Shown: positions 10,303 to 22,429, counted from the stretch's first letter. The stretch is DNA of 64,000 nucleotides from Papaver somniferum (GCF_003573695.1 NC_039359.1:91235385-91299384), one strand, 5' to 3'. Notes: generated by a model not told the origin, from the letters alone. A program made the numbers and translations.

Positions 10303-12098
10303 TGATAGGCACATTTTTGTGTCTGATATGGTCTCAATTCTGTGTAATTATAATGCCCGATTTTATATTTATTATGGCTTTTTATGTCTTTGTAGGTGTT
10401 TTTGGAGAAATACACTTGTGTGGAAAAATTAGCGTGAAAAGTGGTATTTGGACCCCTGAGAGAAAATTACTAAAAGCACTCAGAAGATGTGTTAAAGGCA
10501 CCCCATGAATATGTTGGAGGCACCCCAAAAAAGTTGTATTTACACCCCAAAAAATAACTAAAGGAACACAAGAGGAATTGCTAAAGGAACCCCCAGTTGG
10601 ATAAGGGGCATCTCATTTCCATAGCGACTACTATCGGCACCCCATCAGAGGATAGGGGGCGCCCCATCTTCTTCCCAGTTTTTTGGCGGGAAAAGCAAGT
10701 TTGAATTTTAAGTTTTCTGCGAAATTTTCAGGGCAGTTTCTGATCAAGATTTTCATGGATTCGGTATTGGATACGGGTCTCTTTGGGCCTGTACATCAAG
10801 ACACGGTTTCTACTAGGTTCGGAATCAAAGAGATGGAAGATTTTCACGAAACAGGGATAACAATTATCTGGATACATTTTCCGAGTTATATATGGTAGTT
10901 ACGTGGGAATTGAGAGGAGAGTTTCATGGGATTTAGATTGCTATTAACTTGTTACCTCAAAACAGAGTGTCTACATGTGTTGAAGTCGAACAAAGAAGGA
11001 AAATATCCATAGTTATCTCGACGAAACATGGGAGGAGAGTTTTTCTCGTGTTTGGTTTTCGTTATTTTTGGAATGGAAAGTACGTGGAGTATCAGTAAAG
11101 ACAGTATATGCTGTGATATTTGATAAGGTTAGGAAGTTGTAATTGAACGGGAGCCGCGTAAGAAAGAGAAAGAGAGAAACTGCCGAGACTTTTGCTCAAA
11201 GAAAAAGAGAGATATAATCGGTATTTCTTTGCCATGTATGATATAAAAAGAGTTGTTCGAGTCTCACAGAGGAAAATCTAGAGTTTTGGGGTCGATAGAA
11301 TCGGAGCAGAGAAGCGTAGGTGAAGTTGCAGGAATATTCATCTGCTGCTGGTGAAGAAGAGAAGCTGAAGAACATTGGACAGATGAGGACAGTCGCAGAG
11401 GCAGTCTTATTCAAACAACACAACAGAAGTATCGTTGTTCAACAGATCTCGTATATCACAAGCTTGTCATCTTTTCTCTGTAACAGTTTAAAACCCATTG
11501 TAACAGTCTGTTTGTAACGCCTTTCTAGCGTTGCAAACTGTTTGCTTTATTAGTTTTCTCTTGTTTTTCACACTTTTGAGCTATAAACACCTATTTTGCG
11601 AACGTGAATAATATGAGGAGCTAAACCCCATTGCTGAGGCGATAGAGGAAGCTATTTTTCCAACAAAAAGCGGTACAATCTATTTTATTTAATTTATTGC
11701 AATTATTATTATGATTATTTGCCTTGAACTATTATTGAATATGATTTTTATTTGAGTGATTCTGATCTATTTTGATGGAGTATGCTTAGTTTATAGACTC
11801 TTGATGCTTCATACTTGGTATTTACAGTTATTACTTTTGAAAATCTATTAGTTGCAAAATTTTATAATCAAATTAAACGAGAAAATTGCATGAATATAAA
11901 TATTTGGACCAAATCACTTTGAACTTGGAAAATAGTGGAATCTTAGCCTCAGTGATCTTTTAATATTGATACCAAATTTGTCGGTGTTTGTTATAATTAT
12001 TAGCGAGTTTTCTATTTAGTTTTGGATTTAAGTCTAAAGTTATCCTTCACAAGTTCGAGAATCAAATCACTTTTTACCACTATCTACAAATCACATCA
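10303..12098 (+). repeat. Gypsy-B 3' LTR
   Basis: TGATAGGCACA to CACATCA, 1796 bp, following the polypurine tract. It includes a purine-rich insert relative to the left LTR (AAGAAAGAGAAAGAGAGAAA, near 11160). Confidence 0.9.
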
Positions 12099-12103
12099 TG
12101 CCT
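12099..12103. repeat. Gypsy-B target duplication, right
   Basis: TGCCT directly after the terminal CACATCA of the right LTR. Confidence 0.7.
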
Positions 12104-12137
12104 CTGATCCTTAGATGGCGCAAGTGTTTTTCCACAG

Positions 12138-14390
12138 TATTCCAAGACAAAAGGCAAGTTGAAAGTCGTTATTGATGCTGAGGAATCCGATGAGGATCCC
12201 AAGGCTGGTGAGGAGGTGTCGGATGACGAGGTTATGGAGGATATTGAGGACACCGGCCTCAGTCCTCATCTGGATGATATTGAGGAAGATTTTTCCAAGA
12301 ATAATCCCAATCCTATCCGTGCTGGCTCTGTGGAGGGTGAGAACCTCCCAGTTGGTGGTGAGGCTTCATTGGTGAGCCCAGTTAGTGTTCAAGTTCCTAC
12401 TCCTACCTTTTTTCCAAAGGTACCTTCGTTTTCTGCCCTTAGCGGTGCACTGCCTGTTGTCTCAGCTGCTACTGGTGCTGCAGTTGTATCTTCCAAGAGT
12501 CTTCCTTCGTATCTTGCTTCTTCGCTTCAATCGAGCGGTTTTTTTGCTAAGGATGTCACCCCGGTGGTGAGGGTTCGTAGCTCAGACTCTCAACCGAAGA
12601 AGAAGGTTGTGCTTTCACTGGCCAGCTTCTCCTTCAATGATACACCCACCTCATTAGGGAGCGCTCAATCTGTTTCTACTACCCCTGTTAGCAAGGTTGT
12701 TGGACCTCCACCCTCGTCACCAGATTGGACCATACTAGTCAATATTCCTTCTACTGGTGATATGGACTTAGGTGGTGCTCAATCTTTTTCTTCGGTCCTT
12801 AGATCATCCACAATGTCGTCTCTTCGTCGTGGTGAGGGATCATTACTCGTGCCCCATGCTCGCTCTCAAGCGATTGGTGGAGTTGTTGCTGAGTCTGAGA
12901 AGGGTAAGCTGCCGGATAGTTTGATTCTTGGTAGTTCTGATGATGTTATTCTTGAATCCATTCCGAGGGATTCAAAGGGTCCCTTTTCCACTGAGGTTGA
13001 TCGTCATCATATGGTTGGTTTTTTTGAGGTAGATTCGCAATTGGATGTGTTGTCGTCTCAGTATCGTGTGGCTAAGGATCTATTCTTCGACCCGGAATGC
13101 CTCGCTCTAGTTAGATCTTTGGTGAAATCCGTAGGGGGAGGCTTTTATAGACACCTACACTGATTTCCTTCCTCGTCTTTCACTGTTCTCAGCTAGTGAT
13201 TCCTACCTTACTACTTCTCATTTTGTTTTGAATCTTCGTCTGTTCTTATGCTCCTTTGTTTGCAGATTTGCAAACAAATATATGTTGGATGCACTTTGTT
13301 CAAGTTATACAGGGCTAAGTGTACTCACTTGAGTGCTCTTTTGGAGCGTGCTCTCCAAGAATATTCCCTCGTTAGCACACAACAACCTTCGTTCAGTGAT
13401 GCTGCTTCTGATGCTAAGGTATCTTCGTTGGAGGATAATCTGAGAAAGACTCAGAGATCCTTGGAAGCTTGTCTGTTGGCTTTAAAAATGACTCACAATG
13501 CTGCTAAAGTTGCTGAGGATGACGCAAAGCTGCTGATTCCTCCCTGGCTGCTGAGTCTTCCAAAGACATAGGTTCGTCTCTTCTTTCCCTTAGCTTTATT
13601 TTCACTTTCGCTTGTTTGCATAGTTCTAAGACAACCTGCGCCTGCCAGCTGGTAGCTCTAGTGAGATTATATATCTCCGGAGGGTCTCATTTTAAAGAAA
13701 AAGGAGGATATTGCCTTAGTTGAGAAACGCCTCTCATCCCAAGAAATCATTCGTAAAAAGTATCATGCAGTTTTCGAAGATGCATGTGCTTCGTTGGCTA
13801 AGGTTATTGCAGAGTGTAATATTTTGTATTCTGAGGTCTGTTCTTTTAAGTAGACTGGTCGAGGTTGGATCCGCGTCTTCTTCCATGTCTCACGCATCCT
13901 TGGTTAAGATATTGGAAGAGTTAGAGAATGTTTACCAAATTTTATCCTCTGAGAATGCTTCGCTCCGTATTGATGTTGATGACCTTCGGACTGAACGAGA
14001 TACTCTTGTGGAGGATATCAAAGTCGCTGAGGTGGACCTTGCTGAGGCCCAACATAGTTTAGAAGAATCCCTTAGCCATGCAGGAGGTAGCTTAGGGTCA
14101 TTATCTTTTAGCAGCATTCTTTGTACCCTTTGATGCTTCTTCTCATTGCTTACACCCTTTGTATTCGCAGGTCTACAGGAGCAGCTGGTGGGTGAAAATT
14201 CCAAGATCAACCGTCTTGAGGGTCAAATATTTTCGTTGGAGATATCTCATCAGTTTGATGCTACCGCTAAGCTCAAGGTTGAGGCTATTCAGAAAGCTAA
14301 CAATCAGCTTAGTGCTCAGATGATGAAGCTTCGTCAGAAATCAGATTCGGAACTGGAGACCAATCTTCTCAGATGAAGGTGCAATTGGAG
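12138..14390 (+). pseudogene. Gypsy-A antisense gene, 3' coding exons (acidic and coiled-coil)
   Basis: After Gypsy-B the acceptor TTTTTCCACAG|TATTCC at 12137 reopens the frame in phase 0, matching the donor at 3678. The first exon (12138 to about 13120) encodes an acidic segment (EESDEDPKAGEEVSDDE) and a long Ser/Pro/Val-rich stretch. An intron (about 13121-13265, acceptor TTTGCAG) leads to heptad-like sequence: 13266-13570 (HLSALLERALQEY, LEDNLRKTQRSLEACLLALK), then 13690-14376 (ELENVYQILSSENASLRIDV, LRTERDTLVEDIKVAEVDLA, NKINRLEGQ-like repeats). So the C-terminal half is a predicted coiled coil. Frameshifts are visible near 13530 and 13850. The product is unknown. A rod-like tail suggests a self-associating or structural protein. 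Confidence 0.6.
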
Positions 14391-15158
14391 CGTTCGGCCA
14401 TTGATTACATCAATGCTTCCTTTGCGGAATCCGAGCTCCAAGCTGAAGGAGTCGTCTTTCCTCGTCTTCCTTACCCTTTATTCCGTTGTATTCATCTTAG
14501 ATTAACTGATCTCCGTGTTGTATTATTCCCTTAGTTGAGGCGCCTTTGTGATGTCTCATTTCTTTGAAACAATACTTCGTGATGGTTTAAACCTTCTTTA
14601 TCTGCAACTTTTAAGACATGTCAGTCGTATTTGGTAATATTACTATTTCATCTATGTTATTGCATGTATATTTTTGTTTTTAGACGTATTGTGTCTAATT
14701 TATCGCACAATCAAGTTATCACCAGGTGATAAGGTATGTTTAACCTCTGGTGGAACATTCATCGTCCTACCTAAGTATCCTTTGGCCAGAAGGTACCGTA
14801 GTGGCGAAGGTTCCTACATGGGACATTGTTTCCTATAACCCTAAGCGTTCAACGCGAATACTGATTTACTTAGACAAGGTATCTCTATAGGGGATATCTT
14901 ACTTTTTATTATTTCCTCATGAAGGGAGCTATTGCTCCGAGGATCCGAGTATAGACATATGCGCAGTTATGTCTTGCCTTGTCTCATCGTCAATTCTGAC
15001 GGAGGGTGTATATTCAAACCCAATTATATTAATCGAAACTGACCTTTTAGCAAAATGTTTCTTTCATTGATTAGTAATGTTCATAATATCTTTGATCATG
15101 GATAGAACATAGTGGGTCATGTCCCGTTTCTTTCTTCTCCTGAGTAATCACTATTCTC
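14391..15158 (-). other. Gypsy-A spacer between antisense gene and integrase
   Basis: No protein-like frame is visible on either strand. The stretch holds the convergent 3' ends of the antisense gene (plus) and pol (minus). Confidence 0.5.
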
Positions 15159-16380
15159 TTACGGGTAGTACTTTTTTATGTATATTGCATTCCAAGGGTG
15201 TTGTAATACTTCACCTTTTGAGGTCCTTAGGTAGTAAGACCCTTTCCCGGCGATGTCATGTATGATGTAGGGCCCGTCCCATGTTGGATCTAGTTTGCCA
15301 CACTCCTTCTTTCTTTGATATGGCGGAATCTGGCGTAACACGTATTCCTCGACCACAAAGTTTCTAGGGATGACTTATTTCTTTTATTCCCGAGCTATCC
15401 TTCGTTGATAATTCTCCCATATTTTGCAAAGCCACTTCTCTTCTTTCTTCAAGATCATCCAGATTTTCCAACGTCAAGTTTGTTGTTAGATTCTTCTCAC
15501 ACGCCTCCGTTTGTCCATTGTTATTAGGGTATATAGGATTAGACTTGTTTTTATGAATGTTTCAAGTATCGAACAACATGTCGATGTTCTTTACTTCCAG
15601 CTGCTTGCCATTGTCAGAGACTATCGCGGCTGGTATTTCGAACATGCATATGATTTGCTCAAATAAGAAGTTAAAGACATCTGTGTCCCTAATTCTTGCC
15701 AAAGCCTTTGCTTCCACCCACTTGGTGAAATAATCCATGGCCATAATAAGATATTTTCTTTTCGAGGTTCCCTCTATCAAGGGTCCATTGCTGGTGCTTT
15801 GATCTTTCTGGCAAAGTGTTGGCATCTTTCACACCGCTTAGCCACGTTCTTTGAGTCTTCGTCCATGCTTAGCCAGTAGTATCCTTGTATTTTGGCTTTG
15901 ACCACCAAGGACCTTATTCCGCTATGATTGTCGGCATCTCCGTTGTGTATGTTGTGGAGTATTTACCTCTCTTCGGCATCGCATCAGAGGTCCGAGAAAT
16001 GACCTCCTATACAGTATCCTATCACGAAGGTTGTACATTGCTGATTTTGATTCGAGTTTCCGAGCTTCCTTAACATCGGCTGGTAAGGTACCTTTGTTGA
16101 GATACTGGTGAATTGGAATCCTACAATCATCCTCTACTTCGTTTTCGTCGCCTCCATCTGACATGGATTGGTCTTTGTCAGATTCTTCGGCTTCATCATC
16201 TGGTTCTCTTATTTCTTCGTCTTCTTTTTCTTTATCTGCTTCCCTCATGGCTCGAGTTTGAACGTCCAAAGCCTCCTCGGTGCCTGAGATAGGTCCTTCT
16301 ATTGAAGGTTCATATATTCTTCCAATTTGTACGGCGGTGGTGTTTCTATCCCTTAGCATTGATGATATTAATATTAAGGC
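15159..16380 (-). pseudogene. Gypsy-A integrase (fragmented)
   Basis: The N-terminal linker (YLNKGTLPADVKEARKL, YRRSFLGPLMRC) lies at 15922-16359. The zinc-binding H-x3-H and C-x2-C (CERCQ) fall at about 15825-15960, across a frame change. The core has DYFTKWVEAKAL and VSDNGKQ (first and second catalytic Asp) at 15562-15825. The third acidic residue lies in GQTEACEK near 15495, again in another frame. The C-terminal tail LDPTWDGPYIIHDI and AIYIKKYYP occupies 15159-15356. Stops and frameshifts occur between every block. It would join element DNA to the chromosome. Confidence 0.8.
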
Positions 16381-16399
16381 ATCTGCGTGTCTGTAATCC

Positions 16400-17160
16400 T
16401 TTCGACAGAATGCCTGAATGTTACGTTGCTGATCTTTGACGCATGCTCCTGAGCTAGATTTAGATACGAAGATAGCAATGGACCTAAAGTTTGTTATGTG
16501 AGATCGATTTTTATAATGACCAACTGTGAGTCACTAGTGAAACGAACATCTGATAGGCCTAGCTCCCGTGCCAAGCGTAGACCATGTATGACCGCCTCGT
16601 ATTCGGTAATGTTATCGGTGTATTGTTAGAATTCTAACCTGAATGCGTAGATGAGTCGGTCTCTGGTAGGGGTTTTTGTTACAATCCCAATGCCTGCGCC
16701 TTCTCCATTGGAGGATCCATCTACAAATATCTCCCATCTTCGTGAATTCTGAGGCTCCAAGAGATCTTCTGGTTTTTTCTTGTTCTCCTCCGTTCCTGGG
16801 ATGTCGTCTATCTCCGCTTCGTCGCTGAGAGGTAGGTCCACCAGAAAGTATTCTAAGATTTGTGATTTCTCATCCTTCCTAGTTTCAAAGATTATGTGGA
16901 ATTGTTTGATCATGGCATTCCATTTTTCCACCCTTCCAATTTTCTCCATGTTGTCGAGTATTTGACATATATGAGCCTTCGTTAAGAATCGGATAGTATG
17001 TGCGTCAATATATATCCTTAGTTTTTGTGTTTCCACTACTAAGGCATCTATAAGCTGCTCCACCTTGGTGTAGCTACGCTCCACTGAACTGAGTGTCTTG
17101 CTGATGTAGTAGATGGGTTTTTCACCTTGCCCTTGGTCTCGGACCAACCTCACATCGTAG
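16400..17160 (-). pseudogene. Gypsy-A dual RNase H region
   Basis: Residues around PIYYISKTLSSVERSYTKVEQ form the first, ordinary RNase H of Gypsy pol. About 110 residues later a second module begins with RRWEIFVDGSSNGEGAGIGI and continues past one stop (about 16623) into TEYEAVIHGL and TSDSQLVI. These supply the D, E and D of an archaeal-type RNase H. This doubled arrangement is known from Tat/Ogre-lineage elements and classifies Gypsy-A. It would remove the RNA strand during reverse transcription. Stops at about 16623 and near 16500 inactivate it. Confidence 0.8.
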
Positions 17161-17246
17161 CTTGTTATTGCTAAGTATAAGGTGAGTATTTCACCCGGCT
17201 CCGGATTCTATAGGATGGGTACTGAATCCAAGTACTCCTTGATCTT

Positions 17247-18338
17247 TTAGAAGGATTGTTCGCACTCTGTGGTCCATATGAATCTGCTTCCTTTCCTTAG
17301 TGTATCAAAAAATTCTTTGCATTTATCCAACGATCTTGCTATGAATCTTCCCATGGAAGCTAAGATTCCATTTAGCTTTCTTACTCCTTTTAGTGTTTGC
17401 GGAGATGGCATTTCCATTATTGCTCTGATCCTTTCGGGGTCCACTTCTATTCCTCGCTTGATTACCAAGTATCCTAGGGATTTTCCTGAGGTTACTCCGA
17501 ATGTGCATTTCTCCGGGTTCACTTTCATGTGAAAGTTTCTCATGTCTTCGAATATTTCCCTTAGGTCTGACAGGTGGTTTTTCGCCTCTTTGCTCTTGAC
17601 AAGCATATCGTCCACGTAGACCTCCAGTATCTTGCGTATGCATGGATCAAAGATTTTGTCTACCAATCGCTGGTATGTTGCCCCCGCGTTCTTTAGTCCA
17701 AAAGTCATCCTTGTATAGAAATACAAGCCTCGTGGGGTAAAGAACGCAATATGCTCCTGGTCTTCTTCTGCAATGGCGACTTGGTTGTAATCGAAGTATC
17801 CATCCATGAAGGATAGCCTCTGGTGAAATTCGGTTGCAATGACCAATTGGTCAATATTTGGCAGCGGGTAGCTGTCCTTGGGGAAGGCTTTGTTGAGATT
17901 GTTAAAATCGATGCAAATGCGTGCGCCTCCGTTCTTCTTAGGTACAATCCCCATATTGTATATCCACGTGGGATACTTGACTTCTCGTATGAATCCTGCT
18001 GCTAGTAGCTTTTGCAAATCATTTTCTACAACATCTTGTAGATATCTGCCACCTTGCAGATACGTTGCTTGAATGGTGGCATTTCTGGTTTGAGCCGAAG
18101 ATGGTGGGAGACCAAATTCGGGTCGATTCCTGGCATGTCTTCCATTGACCATGCAAAGACATCTGCGTAGTCCCATAGTAGCCTTTGTAATTTCATCTCC
18201 TCGTCTTCTTCTAACAAAGTTTTGATGTTGGTCATCTTTGGTTCCTTCTCGGTGCCGATGTTGATTTTCTTTGTTGGTTCCACCGGTGAGAAGGTTTGCT
18301 TTTGAGGTCGTAGAGGAGTGCATTTCTGTAATTGTCAT
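17247..18338 (-). pseudogene. Gypsy-A reverse transcriptase (frameshifted)
   Basis: The classic Gypsy RT blocks appear in order: LLAAGFIREVKYPTWIYN, VPKKNGGARICIDFNNLNKA, LSFMDGYFDYNQV, MTFGLKNAGATYQRLVDKIF and the catalytic YVDD at 17607-17618, then the thumb and the connection to RNase H. The upstream segment DYADVFAWSMEDMPGID (about 18026-18283) is in a different frame, so at least one frameshift near 18050-18100 breaks the ORF. The enzyme would copy element RNA to DNA in the particle. It sits between protease and RNase H, as in all Gypsy elements. Confidence 0.85.
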
Positions 18339-19300
18339 TTGGCGGAGACGTTCGCCTCCGGAGTGGCGGAGGTGCTTGTCTCCGGAACTGAGGTAGCTTT
18401 GGATACTAGAAAGGCTCCGTCCTTCACTTCCTTGGTGTTCGCATTTTGTCTTTTTTTTTCGTTCTGTTGGGAAGCAGTTCTTTCTTCGTTGAGCCTGACC
18501 TCAGCTAGATTGCATAGCCTTGCATCTTGCTGGTCACCTTTGATTTCCATTTCACCCATAAGTGTAGAGAATCGAAGGTACTGGTGATATGTTGAAGTTG
18601 TTCCTCGCAGTTGATGGACCCATAGCCTGCCCATGATTACGTTGTATGGATAAGGTGCTTCCACAACGCAGAACCTTGTATTGGTTACTAAGGGTCCGGC
18701 GCACACCTGTAAGACAATTTCTCCTTTTGGTCTAGAGACTGCTCCGTTGAAATCGTATATTGTGCAAGTGGATGAATCCATTTTCTCGACTGTCAAACCC
18801 ATAAGTAGGTAAGGTTCGTAGAAAAATACATTCAATGAGCTGCCTCCATCAATGAGGACCTTCGTAATGTTCCATCCATGTATAGGAAGAGTGATCACAA
18901 GTGGATCATTGTGCATCTCGACTTCTTCGTTGACGTATCTTGTTGAGAATGTTAATGGCGTAGCCATCCATTCTTCCCAAGTGCTAGTAGGTGATACACT
19001 TAGCTTGAATACCTCGTGGGATTCTAGCTTTCTTCTGCTTCGAGCTAACTCGAGGATGTCTTCGAGTAGCTCTTGCTGACCTCCGCTGGAGAAGGTAATC
19101 ATGTTGATATATTTGCCATCCTGAGGTAGTTCTACCCTTTTCTTGGGGGCTACCTCATTATCAGCTGGTTGTATCTTCACGTACTCCATGAATTTGCCTT
19201 CGTATATGAATCTCTGGATCGTGTTCATTAGGTGATAGCATGTATCAGTTGTATGCCCGTAGTACTAGTGGTACTCACAGTACTCCTTAGCATCCTTTGT
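18335..19300 (-). pseudogene. Gypsy-A nucleocapsid knuckle and protease
   Basis: The region opens at about 19240-19290 with a Tat-type knuckle, C-x2-H-x4-H-x4-C, which contains one in-frame stop. A long open stretch (18335-19228) follows. It carries an aspartic protease with the active-site motif VLIDGGSSLNVFF (DGG in place of DTG, usual in this group) and the later NVIMGRLWVHQL motif, where the family consensus is close to LLGRPW. The C-terminal 90 residues are charged linker. The role is cleavage of the Gag-Pol polyprotein. It is followed at once by the reverse transcriptase region. The protease itself is the best-preserved part of this element. Confidence 0.8.
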
Positions 19301-19329
19301 TTTATCTGGTTGTTTTCCCCTAGTGTTAG

Positions 19330-21015
19330 GGTACATAAATCACGACTTCGCTCTTTCCTTGCTTAGAATGTGGGAGAATGTGGTGTTTAGATTTTTGTAG
19401 ATTTTATCTACAAATTCCTCTCTTCCTCTGCCTTTGCCATCTCCGTATTTGGATCTTTTGTCTCGAGAGCTGGTTCGGCCCCCGACTTCATTTTGCCTCT
19501 TGGGTATTTCCAGAATTGGTTCCATAGAGTTGGTTCGTTGCCGAGATGTTGTTGTTTTTTCTTGTGCCCTGGGGTTGTCCTTATGGATTTATTCAAGTAT
19601 GATGTAGCGATCTTGAACAACCCTAAACTCTTCTTCGGAATCAAGGGCTCGATTGTGAAGCTCCACAAAGATAGCTGAGGTTCTGTCAAGTTCATACTTA
19701 TAGAAATTAATGCTAATTTCTGGATTGACTTTCCCGATTGCTTGGCATGTCTTCTGCCACCTGTCTGTGTATTGCATCAATGTCTCCCGGGGTCCGATAG
19801 CTAAATCAAATAGCCTATCTAACCCTGCCTTTATTGACTTGTTGTACATGTATGTATCCAAGAACACCGTAGATAATTTCTCAAAAGAGTCAATTGAGTT
19901 TGTTGGTAAGTTGTCATACCATGCCAATGCTGATCCTGTTAAGATTGAAGGAAAGTACCTACAAAGTACTACCTCATCTATTTCCCAATGGGCAAGGACA
20001 CGAGTGTAATACCTTAGGTGAGTTGCGCATCAGAGGTACCATTGTATGCCTGAAATGTAGGTACCGGGAATTTTGCAGGGATAGGCTCCCTCAAAATGCG
20101 AAAAGACAACGGAGATGTTGTCGCTTCCTGGAACACCTCTTTTAGCCTTGCTCTTGAGTGACCGGTTTTCAATCCTTGTATCTTATTCCGCATTTTCTCC
20201 ATTTGCTCCATGACCATGTTCACATTGTGAGGATCTCTTGAAAATGTATCATCATAATAAGACTGGGAGGGCTTTTAAGTTGGATCCATTTCGTTTGGAT
20301 CATGCTGCGTTCTATTGGCTCCACCTGGTGGGTTGGCCTTTGGTGGGTTAAGATCCACCCTTCGTCTTCCTGAGATAGCTCCGTTCTCACGCCTCTTTAA
20401 CGGAGGGTGAGTTTGGAACCTTCGATCTGTACATCCAGCATATCTTTTAGGTTCTGGTTCACCTAGGCCATCATGTGCATTGCATCCTCATGCTCCTTGT
20501 TACGGAGTAGCAAAGCTGCTACTTGTGCTGCTATTTGATCTTCATTGTGGATTCCACCACCCTGAGGAGTGTTGTCGGACGGATTCTCAGAGTTATCCAC
20601 TCCTTCTTCTATGACTGGAGCGTCATGATCTAGCTAGATCGGAGTTAGGTTTCCCAACCCCCGGTAACCCTGCGTTGGCCGCAGGTGGCTTTGGTACATT
20701 AGTTAGCTCCGGAAACGGCATGCCGTAAAGTGGTTGTTCTACCGATGTTTTCCTCATCCCTTCAGCAGGAATAAGTGGTTTGTTAGCAACCGTTCTTATT
20801 GCTATTTCACTTTTCCCGTCCTCTGCTTCTGTTCTTTGGTTCGCTTGAGATGGATTTTGAGATCTTCCTCTCGTAAGTGCTGGTCGTGAGCTTGTTGGTA
20901 CATCACTTGGTTTATGCATGCCTTCGGTTTTTATTATCCTACGATTACAGAGAAAAAAAATGACAAAATATGCTACTTGGATGCCTTCGTCAAAAGTAGC
21001 AATTAATGCCGACAC
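19330..21015 (-). pseudogene. Gypsy-A gag (broken)
   Basis: The capsid-type domain lies at about 19589-19927, with the typical pattern ALAWYDNLPTNSIDSFEKL, then GPRETLMQYTDRWQKTC, then an acidic ELHNRALDSEEEF stretch. These match the retrotransposon gag fold of Tat elements. A proline-rich N-terminal part (20623-21015) and a central part (20014-20223) are separated from it by stop codons and frame changes. The C-terminal part (19340-19525) is basic. The product would package the element RNA into cytoplasmic particles. It lies directly downstream of the primer-binding site, as expected. No intact frame spans it. Confidence 0.75.
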
Positions 21016-21504
21016 AGAAGACGTTTAAGCAGCTTTTTCAGAAACAAGGACTGAAATGACGCCTGGAAAGACAGGTATTAAATTTCTTATGAAACCCTTG
21101 GAAAAAACAACCTTAAATGTTGAAAACAATTGAAAAATGTGCCAGATCTTTTCGAAAGATGGGGTATTAAATGCTTGAAAATATTTTTGCTTTCTTAAAT
21201 TCTCGCAGAGATTCCTCAGTGCTCAGAGGTACTCAGATCTTAAGGATACTCTGTCGGAAAATGTTGTTTTTAGTACAAAACAAAAGTTTTAACGTTTTGC
21301 GAGTGCTCTTTTGCAGAGATTTTTGTAGATCTGTAATATTGCAAGTCTTTAGAGGCTATGAACTCCAAGAACTTGTGAAAACAATGAATGAGCGAATCAC
21401 TAGAAAGTGAGATTCATCGTTGTTGAACTCAGATCTCTTTGTTAAAGAAGATGCGTAAGTTAAAATAAATGACGGAATAGAAAAACTCAAGCTGGTGAGA
21501 AAAA

Positions 21505-21520
21505 CCTTCTAGCGCCAAAC
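21505..21520 (-). other. Gypsy-A primer-binding site
   Basis: The minus strand reads GTTTGGCGCTAGAAGG two bases after the 5' LTR. TTGGCGC-type primer sites are usual in plant Gypsy elements. The priming tRNA was not identified. Confidence 0.6.
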
Positions 21521-21522
21521 TT

Positions 21523-22423
21523 TGACTACTAATTTTCCCATAGTCTACGTAATATAAACAACTCAGAGGATCGAGTACTATGTAGTAATGATACCTCTGT
21601 TGAACCGAAAATACTAAGTAATAAAAGATATTTAAGATCACGATAATAACAAAGAACACAAATATAATGTACATGGTACTAAGTTATCATGAGACATGAG
21701 AGATTACGTGGTTCGACTTTTGTCTACATCCTTGGGGTAGTGAGTGATTTGTTTGTATTAAGTAGTGGTGGTTACAAAGATCTTAAATGCTTCCCAAAGT
21801 AATAGAAAGAACTCAAGTTGAAGTAAATACTTAAGTTATAAACATTAAAGAGGTATAAGCTTAAGACTAGATCTTCTCCTAGATATTGAATGCCCTTGGT
21901 TTGTTGGTGAAGCTTGGTATTTATAGCCCCTTCTGCTCAAGGTATATCTTTGTTATCTTTGGATCCATCGTTCCCTGATATACCTTCCGTACAAATCGTA
22001 CCTGTGGTCACAGCGTGCTTTCTCCAGTCGGACTCTGCCACCTCAGCTGACCCATGTTCCTTCGGGAACTTCCCAGCCTCAGTACAGATTGTACCTTTGT
22101 TCATCGCTAACCTTTTCCAGTCAGATTTCGTCATGTCATTTATCTCCACGCGCTTTGGTTATGCATGTAGATAAGATATTTGTGCATTTAATGCTGATTA
22201 GATGCGTCATATACCTCTGTCCCTTCGCCAGCTGCCTCTCTCTGGACTAGGCTTTATTTCCTCCATCTTGGCCGTCGAGGTATCTCATCTTAGGATGAGA
22301 TAAAGTAGATCTGCGAAGGTATCCTCTGCTACTCAAGTCCCTTCTGTATAGCGAGGGCTACACAGTTATCTTGTACGCGACCACTAAGATCGTGACACAT
22401 GCTCCGCAGAATATTGGTATTCA
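21523..22423 (-). repeat. Gypsy-A 5' LTR
   Basis: Full-length partner of the 815-1709 LTR. It is the 5' LTR because the primer-binding site follows it on the minus strand. A few small indels distinguish the copies, for example near 22230. Confidence 0.9.
21918..21926 (-). promoter_or_regulatory. TATA box in Gypsy-A 5' LTR
   Basis: CTATAAATA on the minus strand, identical to the copy in the 3' LTR. It would start the genomic RNA of the element. Confidence 0.6.
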
Positions 22424-22429
22424 TACATA

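Larger units (their letters stand above)
3730..12098 (+). mobile_element. Gypsy-B: Athila-like Gypsy element lacking RNase H and integrase
   Basis: LTRs 3730-5471 and 10303-12098 share the same start and end, with a TTTTTGGCGCC primer site after the first and a TTTGGGGG polypurine tract before the second. Target duplications TGCCC (3725-3729) and TGCCT (12099-12103) match at four of five bases. Gag, protease and RT lie in one frame. Pol stops after the RT fingers/palm, so RNase H and integrase are missing, and the element needs a helper. The RT and gag motifs are those of the Athila group. It is inserted in an intron of the Gypsy-A antisense gene. LTR divergence is a few percent by eye, younger than Gypsy-A. 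Confidence 0.9.
815..22423 (-). mobile_element. Gypsy-A: Tat-type Gypsy retrotransposon with an antisense gene, split by Gypsy-B
   Basis: Two LTRs of about 0.9 kb in the same orientation (815-1709 and 21523-22423) enclose gag, protease, reverse transcriptase, two RNase H modules and integrase in that order on the minus strand. A primer-binding site adjoins the right LTR and a polypurine tract the left one. The second RNase H (WEIFVDGSSNGEG) after the ordinary connection region is the known hallmark of the Tat/Ogre group. A spliced gene lies on the opposite strand between pol and the 3' LTR. All pol modules carry stops or frameshifts, so the element looks dead. It interrupts the Copia-1 LTR and is interrupted by Gypsy-B. 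Confidence 0.9.
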
